From contig CAIUZX010000256.1 of the NCBI GenBank assembly GCA_903903715.1, positions 1 to 6,484 of the forward strand: a stretch of 6,484 bases of DNA. The letters run 5' to 3'. Source of the stretch: an uncultured Caulobacterales bacterium. Its GTDB lineage: Bacteria; Pseudomonadota; Alphaproteobacteria; Caulobacterales; Caulobacteraceae. Each line of letters starts with the position of its first letter. Position 1 is the stretch's first letter. The notes beneath the pieces are model-generated. The model was given only the letters and a program-made list of their open reading frames with translations. It was not told where the DNA came from and searched no databases. Below, piece by piece: positions 1-5,046 of the stretch. The position numbers were made by a program, and so were the translations under genes.

Positions 1-132
1 CGCTGAGCAAAGTGCTTTTATGGATTCAAAACTCCATTCAGCCAATGAAGTCGGAACCGAACTCGCTCCTATAGAATTCAACAGAAGCTCATTTCATTTT
101 ATTATTGAATTTTCCTAATTTGAATAATCTCC
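1..132. other. AT-rich left edge, no recognised gene
   Basis: This stretch is about 36% GC over 1-140 and under 30% over 61-130, in sharp contrast to the GC-rich genes to its right. On the plus strand one frame is open from the window edge to a TAA at 116-118 (38 codons, with an ATG at 20-22). A second plus frame is open to a TAG at 72-74. On the minus strand one frame runs open from about position 94 out of the window. None of these translations resembles a family I know, and no Shine-Dalgarno-like sequence precedes the ATG. It could hold the last codons of a gene entering from the left, an intergenic spacer, the edge of acquired DNA, or foreign sequence joined during assembly. I cannot decide among these. 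Confidence 0.4.
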
Positions 133-190
133 AAAAAGGAGAGTTGGTGCAAGTGCTAATCGGCTTGGACCGTCGCCCAACTTGGTCTCC
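133..190 (-). terminator. probable intrinsic terminator after dxs
   Basis: Read on the minus strand, the stem starts one base after the dxs stop codon. GGAGA (190-186) and GTTGG (181-177) pair with CCAAC (147-143) and TCTCC (142-138), leaving a 4-base bulge on the 5' arm and a loop of about 29 bases. The 3' arm runs directly into TTTTT (137-133). A GC-containing stem followed at once by a T-run is the form of a rho-independent terminator, and its position at the end of the minus-strand gene block fits. The bulge and long loop make it imperfect, although TTGG/CCAA pairing inside the loop could shorten it. Confidence 0.5.
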
Positions 191-191
191 C

Positions 192-2105
192 TTACGCCCG
201 CACAGCCTTCGCCACGTCCACACCCAGCGCGGTCAGCGCAGTAGCCGCGATCCCTTCCGCGTCCAGGCCGGCGACGGCGTACATGAGTTCGGGCTTGTCG
301 TGGTCCTGGAAGCGGTCGGGGAGGGCGAGGGTGCGGATCTTCAGGCCCCGGTCCAGCGCACCCTTTTCGGCCAGGAACTGCAGCACAAAGGCGCCGAAGC
401 CGCCGACGGCGCCTTCCTCGACGGTGATCAGCGCCTCATGCTCGCGGGCGAGGCGCAGGATCATCTCTTCGTCGAGGGGCTTCGCAAACCGGGCGTCGGC
501 GACGGTGGCGGTGAGGCCGCGCGCGGCGAGGAGGTCGGCGGCGCGCAAACACTCGGTCAGGCGCGCGCCGAGGGACAGGATCGCGACAGCGGTCCCTTCG
601 CGCACGATGCGGCCGCGGCCGACTTCGAGGGGGGCGGCCAGAGCCGGGATCTCGACCCCCACGCCGTCGCCTCTGGGATAGCGGAAGGCCGAAGGGCGGT
701 CGTCGAGTTCACAGGCCGTGGCGATCATGCCGGCAAGGTCCGCCTCATCCGCCGCGGCCATCAGCACCATGCCGGGCAGGGCGCCGAGGAAGCCAATATC
801 AAACGAGCCTGCGTGCGTCGCGCCGTCCGCGCCAACGAGGCCCGCCCGGTCGATGGCGAAGCGCACGGGCAGGCTCTGGATCGCCACGTCGTGGACCACC
901 TGGTCATAGCCGCGCTGCAGGAAGGTCGAGTAGATGGCGCAGAACGGCTTCATCCCGTCAGCAGCGAGACCGGCGGCGAAGGTTACCGCGTGCTGCTCGG
1001 CGATGCCGACGTCATAGACCCGCTCGGGGAAGCGCTGGGCCATCAGGTCAACGCCGGTGCCGGACGGCATGGCGGCGGTGATGGCGACGATGCGGTCGTC
1101 CTGCTCGGCGCGCTTCAAGAGCTCCGTCCCGAACACCTTGGTGTAGGAGGGGGCGTTGGACTTGGTCTTGGACTGCTCGCCCGTGACCACGTCGAAGCGG
1201 ACGACGCCGTGATACTTGTCGGCGGCGTTCTCGGCGGGGGCGTAGCCCTTGCCCTTCTGCGTGACCACGTGGACCAGCACGGGGCGGTCGTTGATCTCGC
1301 GGACGTTCTTCAGCACCTGGACGAGGTGGTCCATGTTGTGGCCGTCAATGGGGCCGACATAGTAGAAGCCGAGCTCCTCGAACAGGGTGCCGCCGGTGGC
1401 CATGCCGCGGGCGTACTCCTCGGCCTTGCGCGCGGCTTCCTGCAGCGGGCGGGGGAGGGCGTTGGCGACGGAGCGGCCGATGCGCCGGATGGACTGATAG
1501 GGCCGCCCCGACACGAGGCCGGCGAGATAGGCGCTCATGCTGCCCACCGGGGGCGCGATGGACATATCATTGTCGTTGAGAATGACCGTGAGCTGGCCCT
1601 TGGTCGTCTCGACGGCGTTGTTCATCGCCTCATAGGCCATGCCGGCGCTCATTGCTCCGTCGCCGATCACCGCCACGACGCGGTTGGCGCGGCCCTGATG
1701 GTCGCGGGCGGCGCAGAAGCCCAGAGCCGCGGAGATGGAGGTCGAGGCGTGCGCGGCGCCGAAGGGGTCGTATTCGCTTTCCGAGCGCTTGGTGAAGCCG
1801 GACAGGCCCTCGCCCTGGCGCAGGGTGCGGATGCGGTCGCGGCGCCCGGTGAGGATCTTGTGCGGATAGGCCTGGTGGCCCACGTCCCAGATCAGGATAT
1901 CGTCCGGCGTCTCATAAACTGCGTGCAGGGCGACGGTCAGCTCCACGACGCCGAGGCCCGCGCCCAGATGGCCGCCGGTCACGGAGACGGCGTCGATGGT
2001 CTCCATCCGCAGTTCATCCGCCACCTGACGAAGCTCGGCGATGGAAAGGTTGCGCAGGTCTGCAGGCGAGGCGATCTGATCAAGAAGGGGAGTGGACGGG
2101 GGCAT
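192..2105 (-). CDS. dxs: 1-deoxy-D-xylulose-5-phosphate synthase
   Basis: Cytoplasmic thiamine-diphosphate (TPP) enzyme that condenses pyruvate and glyceraldehyde 3-phosphate to 1-deoxy-D-xylulose 5-phosphate. This is the first and usually flux-controlling step of the MEP isoprenoid pathway; the product also feeds thiamine and pyridoxal synthesis. The protein has 637 residues, close to the usual length of about 620-640. The N-terminal TPP-binding domain shows the active-site His in GGHLG (H46), and GDGAMSAG at 148-155 with NDND at 177-180 for Mg-TPP. The central pyrimidine-binding domain has DVGIAEQHAVT around catalytic E370, and DRAGLVGADG-THAG at 419-433. A transketolase C-terminal domain covers roughly 490-620. 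All expected catalytic residues are intact. The ATG at 2105 is preceded by GAGG (2113-2110) with a tight 4-base spacer. The gene lies 45 bases after ispA, so co-transcription is likely, and it is the last gene of the block. Confidence 0.97.
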   Translation of the reverse strand: MPPSTPLLDQIASPADLRNLSIAELRQVADELRMETIDAVSVTGGHLGAGLGVVELTVALHAVYETPDDILIWDVGHQAYPHKILTGRRDRIRTLRQGEGLSGFTKRSESEYDPFGAAHASTSISAALGFCAARDHQGRANRVVAVIGDGAMSAGMAYEAMNNAVETTKGQLTVILNDNDMSIAPPVGSMSAYLAGLVSGRPYQSIRRIGRSVANALPRPLQEAARKAEEYARGMATGGTLFEELGFYYVGPIDGHNMDHLVQVLKNVREINDRPVLVHVVTQKGKGYAPAENAADKYHGVVRFDVVTGEQSKTKSNAPSYTKVFGTELLKRAEQDDRIVAITAAMPSGTGVDLMAQRFPERVYDVGIAEQHAVTFAAGLAADGMKPFCAIYSTFLQRGYDQVVHDVAIQSLPVRFAIDRAGLVGADGATHAGSFDIGFLGALPGMVLMAAADEADLAGMIATACELDDRPSAFRYPRGDGVGVEIPALAAPLEVGRGRIVREGTAVAILSLGARLTECLRAADLLAARGLTATVADARFAKPLDEEMILRLAREHEALITVEEGAVGGFGAFVLQFLAEKGALDRGLKIRTLALPDRFQDHDKPELMYAVAGLDAEGIAATALTALGVDVAKAVRA

Positions 2106-2139
2106 CTGGCCTCAACTGGGGCGCGCCGGAAAGATGGCG

Positions 2140-2158
2140 AAAAGGGCGCTTTAGCGCC
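2140..2158 (-). terminator. intercistronic hairpin with T-run over the ispA stop codon
   Basis: On the minus strand GGCGC (2158-2154), a TAAA loop (2153-2150) and GCGCC (2149-2145) form a perfect 5-bp GC stem, followed by C and then TTTT (2143-2140). The TAA stop codon of ispA (2153-2151) sits in the loop. The shape resembles a small intrinsic terminator lying between two co-directional genes. The stem and the T-run are both short, so partial termination, an RNA-processing or 3'-protection element, or no function at all are each possible. If it works, it would lower dxs transcript relative to ispA. Confidence 0.35.
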
Positions 2159-3056
2159 TATCTAGCACGAAATCAGCGCTTTCCCGAAGGTAAGTCGCCC
2201 TTGATCCGAAGATTTCAAGATGTGACTTGCACTGTTCACGCAACATATCGACCCGTTGATGGGCCTCTTCGACCCCCAGAAGGGTCACGAAATTGGCTTT
2301 TCCGCGCGCGGCGTCCTTGCGAACCGCCTTGCCGATGTCCTTGGCTTCGGCCTCCACATCCAGGAGGTCGTCGACGATCTGATAGGCGAGGCCAAGATCG
2401 TGGGCGAAGGCCATCAGGGCGTGGCGCTTGGGCTCCGAGGCTCTCGCCAGAACCAGCGGGATCTCGAAGGCGTAGGCGATCAGGGCGCCGGTCTTCATGC
2501 GCTGCATCCGCGCGACAGCGCCCAGGTCATCGCGAAGGCCAAGGATGTCGATCATCTGCCCGCCGGCCATGCCTTGCGCGCCGGACGCCTTGGCGAGGCG
2601 GCGGATCAGCTCGGCGCGGATCTCGGCGTCGTCATGGGTGTCCGGGTGCGCCATGATCTCGAAGGCGATGGACTGCAACGCGTCGCCGACCAGAATGGCG
2701 GTCGCCTCGTCATAGGCCTTGTGCACCGTCGGGCGGCCGCGGCGGATGTCGTCGTCGTCCATCGCGGGCAGGTCGTCATGGACGAGGCTGTAGGCGTGGA
2801 TGCATTCCAGCGCGCAGGCGGCGCGGAGAACGGGCCGCTCCTCGATCTCGAACAGCTTTGCCGCTTCCAGCGCGAAGTAGGGCCGCAACCGCTTGCCGGG
2901 GCCGAGCGCCGCATAGCGCATCGCCTCCATCAGACGCTGCTCCGGCCCTTCGGCGCGGGGCAACAGGGCGTCGAGGGCGACGGTGACGAGGTCGGCCGAA
3001 TTGGCCATGCGCTGGGCGAGGCTGTCGCGCCAGTCCTCGGCGGGTTGACCGCTCAT
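2151..3056 (-). CDS. ispA: farnesyl diphosphate synthase (polyprenyl synthetase family)
   Basis: Cytoplasmic trans-prenyltransferase that adds isopentenyl diphosphate to dimethylallyl and then geranyl diphosphate to give farnesyl diphosphate. Using the ATG at 3056 the protein has 301 residues, matching bacterial IspA at about 300. It carries GKRLRP at 54-59 for pyrophosphate binding, the first aspartate-rich motif DDLPAMDD at 94-101 followed by RRGRPT, and the second aspartate-rich motif DDLLD at 229-233. HAYSLVHDD places Tyr five residues before the first Asp and four residues separate the Asp pairs, as in bacterial FPP synthases; that supports a C15 product over a longer chain. The frame stays open to an ATG at 3104, but that would overlap xseB by 23 bases. 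The 3056 start has a well-spaced GAGGT and gives a standard N-terminus. It lies 25 bases after the xseB stop and 45 before dxs. Confidence 0.94.
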   Translation of the reverse strand: MSGQPAEDWRDSLAQRMANSADLVTVALDALLPRAEGPEQRLMEAMRYAALGPGKRLRPYFALEAAKLFEIEERPVLRAACALECIHAYSLVHDDLPAMDDDDIRRGRPTVHKAYDEATAILVGDALQSIAFEIMAHPDTHDDAEIRAELIRRLAKASGAQGMAGGQMIDILGLRDDLGAVARMQRMKTGALIAYAFEIPLVLARASEPKRHALMAFAHDLGLAYQIVDDLLDVEAEAKDIGKAVRKDAARGKANFVTLLGVEEAHQRVDMLREQCKSHLEIFGSRATYLRESADFVLDRR

Positions 3057-3063
3057 CGGCGGG

Positions 3064-3068
3064 ACCTC
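3064..3068 (-). promoter_or_regulatory. Shine-Dalgarno site that fixes the ispA start
   Basis: GAGGT on the minus strand lies 7 bases before the ATG at 3056, in the gap between xseB and ispA. It favours the 301-residue product over the 317-residue form that would begin inside xseB at 3104. Confidence 0.6.
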
Positions 3069-3081
3069 GCGACACCGCGCA

Positions 3082-3327
3082 TCAGGCGAAGTCCGCAGGC
3101 GCAACGCCCGCCGCCTCGCCGCCCGCGCCGACGACGATCTTTTCGACCTTCAGCCGCGCCGCCGACAGTTTCGCCTCGCAATGGGCCTTCAAAGCCGCGC
3201 CGCGCTCATACTGCTCGATCGACTGCTCCAGCGGCGCCTGTCCGGATTCGAGGGCGCGCACGATGGTCTCGAGCTCGGCGAGGGCCTGCTCGAAGCTCAT
3301 TGCGGCGATGTCGGCATAGTCGCTCAT
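3082..3327 (-). CDS. xseB: exodeoxyribonuclease VII small subunit
   Basis: Small subunit of exonuclease VII, which with several copies per XseA large subunit forms the cytoplasmic nuclease that degrades single-stranded DNA from both ends to oligonucleotides. The 81-residue product has the typical family layout: SFEQALAELETIVRALESGQ at 11-30, then PLEQSIEQYERG at 32-43, and a helical tail with AKLSAARLKVEKI at 52-64 that would pack as a coiled coil. The last 15 or so residues are low-complexity Ala/Gly, commonly variable in this family. The ATG at 3327 has no strong Shine-Dalgarno sequence in front of it. xseA is not in the window, which is usual because the two subunits are normally encoded apart. 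It is the first gene of the xseB-ispA-dxs group, an order seen in many alphaproteobacteria. Confidence 0.93.
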   Translation of the reverse strand: MSDYADIAAMSFEQALAELETIVRALESGQAPLEQSIEQYERGAALKAHCEAKLSAARLKVEKIVVGAGGEAAGVAPADFA

Positions 3328-3368
3328 GGCGTCACATTCGATAGATGAGAAACGGGGAGATGCGGCAC

Positions 3369-3395
3369 ATTAGGCAGGCTCACCTCGGACCGCAA
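3369..3395 (-). promoter_or_regulatory. candidate promoter for xseB-ispA-dxs
   Basis: On the minus strand TTGCGG (3395-3390) and CCTAAT (3374-3369) are separated by 15 bases, inside the 80-base gap between the phosphatase stop and xseB. CCTAAT matches 4 of 6 bases of TATAAT. The -35-like box matches the first three bases of TTGACA and resembles the alphaproteobacterial TTGACG form. The short spacer is tolerated in Caulobacter housekeeping promoters. It would leave a leader of about 35 bases. This is based on motif resemblance only, and read-through from the upstream phosphatase gene is equally possible. Confidence 0.3.
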
Positions 3396-3407
3396 TCGCA
3401 AGTTCAA

Positions 3408-3998
3408 TCACGTCCGCTCGAAACGGCGGGTCGCCCAGTATTTGAAGCCCTGGTCTTCTGTCAGGCGATAGCCCTGCCGCTTCAACGCATTGCCGATCAT
3501 GTTGTTGAAGTAGCCGTGGGCCACCAGCAGGACCGGTCCGCTCTCCGCAGCGGCGGCGTCGAGCGTCTCGGCGGCGTGGCTGGCGCGGACCTCGGCCTGC
3601 GGGCGCGTCTCGTCTCCCTCGCCATAGCCGAACCACCAGGCGGTGCGGGCGATCACGCCCCAGTAGGGCGGGGTGAAGGTCATGAAGTCGGGCAGGGGCG
3701 GCGGCGGCAGGGGCGCCTCGATGAAAAGGGGGTCCGGGGTGAAGGGCCGCTCGCCGACGATGGCGCGCGCGGTCTCGATCGCCCGGCGTCGGGTGGAGAC
3801 GAAGAGGGAGCCCGCCTTGGCGCCATAAGCCTTCAGGGAGTCCGGGGGCGACTGATCCGTCAGGATGCCGCCCTCTTCGTAGGTCGCCCACCAGTCGCGA
3901 TATCCGGACGAGGTCAGGGAGACCTTACGAGACAAGGCCGGTTCGCCGTGGCGGACGAGGGCGATCACACGCCGCGCCGGTCCGTTCAATGCCGTCAC
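3408..3998 (-). CDS. histidine phosphatase family protein (phosphoglycerate mutase-like)
   Basis: Member of the histidine phosphatase superfamily, which transfers phosphate through a phospho-histidine; the substrate cannot be told from sequence. The 196-residue protein starts at GTG 3998. It has the signature LVRHGEP with R16, H17 and G18 close to the N-terminus, the STRRRAIETA segment at 69-78 that holds the second catalytic Arg, an acidic FIEAPLP at 92-98 where the acid/base residue is expected, and VAHGYFNN around the second catalytic His (H161). A proline run followed by an aromatic Trp/Tyr-rich stretch (about 97-124) is the family-variable cap. There is no signal peptide or membrane segment. 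The start is set by a 4-base GTGA overlap with the upstream deacetylase stop. A longer frame to 4094 would run 100 bases into that gene and puts an unlikely Arg/Gly-rich tail before the RHG motif. Cobalamin or phosphosugar roles are possible but unsupported. Confidence 0.85.
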   Translation of the reverse strand: MTALNGPARRVIALVRHGEPALSRKVSLTSSGYRDWWATYEEGGILTDQSPPDSLKAYGAKAGSLFVSTRRRAIETARAIVGERPFTPDPLFIEAPLPPPPLPDFMTFTPPYWGVIARTAWWFGYGEGDETRPQAEVRASHAAETLDAAAAESGPVLLVAHGYFNNMIGNALKRQGYRLTEDQGFKYWATRRFERT

Positions 3999-4915
3999 CC
4001 CTCGCCCAAGGCCCTCACATGCGCCGCAGCCGACCGGCCCAGCGCTTCGAGGTCGTAGCCCCCCTCGAGCGTCGAGACAACCCGTCCGCCGCAACGGGCC
4101 CGCGCAACCTCCAGGATCGCCCGGGTCGCCCAGGCGAAATCCTCTGCTTCCAGAGCCTGTTGCGCCAACGGATCGCGGGTGTGGGCGTCGAATCCGGCGC
4201 TGATCAATATGAGCGATGGGGCGAAGTCATCGAGGGCGGGCATCAGCCGTTCGGCGAATCGCCTGCGCCAAACGCCCGCGCTCGCCATCGGCGGGACGGG
4301 GGCGTTGACGATGTTGCCAAGGCCGGTCTCGCCTTCGTCTCCCGTGCCGGGATAGAGCGGCGACTGGTGGATGGAGCCGAGGAACAGGGTCGGGTCGTTC
4401 TCGAAACAGGCCTGGGTGCCGTTGCCGTGGTGCACGTCGAAATCGATCACGGCGACCTTGGTCATGCCCGCCGCTCTTGCCGCCATGGCGGCGACGGCGG
4501 CGTTGGAGAAGAGGCAAAAGCCCATGGCCGTGTCGGGCTCGGCGTGATGCCCTGGGGGGCGCACGGCGCAGAACGCCCGGTCCATCTCGCCCCGCGTGAC
4601 CGCCAAAGCCGCCTCGGTCACGGCGCCCGCTGCGCGCAGGGCCGCCTCCAGACTGCCCGGGGACATGGCGGTGTCCGGGTCGAGGCGCGCGCGACCGTGC
4701 TCGGGTTCGGCGGCGAAGATGCGGTCGACGAAGGCTTTCGGATGCGCGCGCTCCAGCGCCTCGCGGGAGGCCTTGGGGGCTTCACGTCGGTCGCGGGCGA
4801 GGCCGCCATCCTCCAGCGCGTCGAGCACAGCGCCCAGGCGCTCAGGCCGTTCGGGGTGCCCCTCGCCGTTGGAATGGCGGATCATGGAGGGGTGGGTGAA
4901 GAGGGGAAGCGTCAT
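3995..4915 (-). CDS. histone deacetylase superfamily amidohydrolase
   Basis: Zinc-dependent deacetylase fold shared by class II HDACs, AcuC and acetylpolyamine amidohydrolases. In bacteria such proteins deacetylate small amides or proteins; the substrate here is unknown. With the ATG at 4915 the product has 306 residues, normal for the single-domain bacterial form. Visible motifs are GHPERPERL at 19-27, RPPGHHAEP with the active-site His pair H123/H124, DFDVHHGNGTQ with zinc ligands D160 and H162, AGFDAH with the third zinc ligand D243, and EGGYDL with the transition-state Tyr Y287. The catalytic set is complete. The frame extends 6 codons further to a TTG at 4933, but the ATG gives the usual MTLPLFTHP start; neither has a strong Shine-Dalgarno sequence. 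It overlaps the phosphatase gene by 4 bases, so translational coupling is likely, and it is divergent from the permease across 131 bases. An HDAC-family gene next to xseB is, to my knowledge, recurrent in alphaproteobacteria. Confidence 0.93.
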   Translation of the reverse strand: MTLPLFTHPSMIRHSNGEGHPERPERLGAVLDALEDGGLARDRREAPKASREALERAHPKAFVDRIFAAEPEHGRARLDPDTAMSPGSLEAALRAAGAVTEAALAVTRGEMDRAFCAVRPPGHHAEPDTAMGFCLFSNAAVAAMAARAAGMTKVAVIDFDVHHGNGTQACFENDPTLFLGSIHQSPLYPGTGDEGETGLGNIVNAPVPPMASAGVWRRRFAERLMPALDDFAPSLILISAGFDAHTRDPLAQQALEAEDFAWATRAILEVARARCGGRVVSTLEGGYDLEALGRSAAAHVRALGEG

Positions 4916-4965
4916 GCGCGCCACTCTGCCCAAAGCCCGCGCCTCAGGAAAGGGGGCGGCTCACA

Positions 4966-4978
4966 CAAGAAAATCTTG
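4966..4978. repeat. 13-base palindrome in the divergent intergenic region
   Basis: CAAGA, an AAA centre, then TCTTG form a perfect inverted repeat with 5-base arms, 51 bases upstream of the deacetylase ATG and 69 upstream of the permease ATG. Its place between two divergent genes suits a regulator binding site, but arms this short also arise by chance and no matching second copy is visible nearby. Confidence 0.3.
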
Positions 4979-5002
4979 CTGGCTCACGCCTTGCGCCTCG
5001 TC

Positions 5003-5033
5003 TAGCGTCACTTGGTTTAGCGTTCAGCGTCAA
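5003..5033. promoter_or_regulatory. three AGCGT(T)CA repeats, possible promoter elements
   Basis: AGCGTCA occurs at 5004-5010 and 5026-5032, with AGCGTTCA at 5019-5026 between them. On the minus strand these read as TTGACGC (5033-5027), GCTAAACC (5021-5014) and GCTAGACG (5006-4999), which resemble the -35 and -10 boxes of Caulobacter-type housekeeping promoters (TTGACG and GCTANAWC). They could serve transcription of the deacetylase. However, TTGACGC is 5 bases from the first -10-like box and 20 from the second, both outside the usual range. On the plus strand the repeats sit just before the permease Shine-Dalgarno sequence. Confidence 0.25.
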
Positions 5034-5046
5034 CAAGGACGTCCCT

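Noticed and set aside
2106..2150. A thiamine pyrophosphate riboswitch controlling dxs, considered because Dxs uses TPP
   Set aside because: The 45-base gap is too short for the aptamer and shows none of its conserved elements; only the small hairpin is present.
105..2165. A 686-codon open frame on the plus strand lying opposite dxs
   Set aside because: It is antisense to an intact, unmistakable dxs, begins at a TTG in AT-rich DNA, has no recognisable domain, and its His/Ala/Gly/Arg-rich composition is typical of the shadow frame of a high-GC gene.
3057..3104. A longer ispA product starting at 3104
   Set aside because: It would overlap xseB by 23 bases and add 16 residues not expected in IspA, while the start at 3056 has a well-spaced GAGGT.
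2256..3344. A 362-codon plus-strand open frame opposite ispA and xseB
   Set aside because: It covers two well-identified genes in antisense, has no family resemblance, and ends in a low-complexity Arg/Pro-rich tail that shows the frame is not coding.
3999..4094. A 228-residue phosphatase form starting at 4094
   Set aside because: The extra residues lie inside the deacetylase coding region and put about 32 atypical Arg/Gly-rich residues before the RHG motif, which normally sits near the N-terminus.
3989..5005. Plus-strand open frames opposite the phosphatase and deacetylase genes (3345-4058 and 3989-5005)
   Set aside because: Both are antisense shadows; the opposite strand carries complete catalytic motifs of two known families.
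4991..5021. A plus-strand promoter for the permease using TTGCGC at 4991-4996 with a -10 near 5014-5021
   Set aside because: The -10 candidates (GGTTTA or TTTAGC) match the consensus poorly or need a 19-base spacer, so I could not support a specific promoter call.
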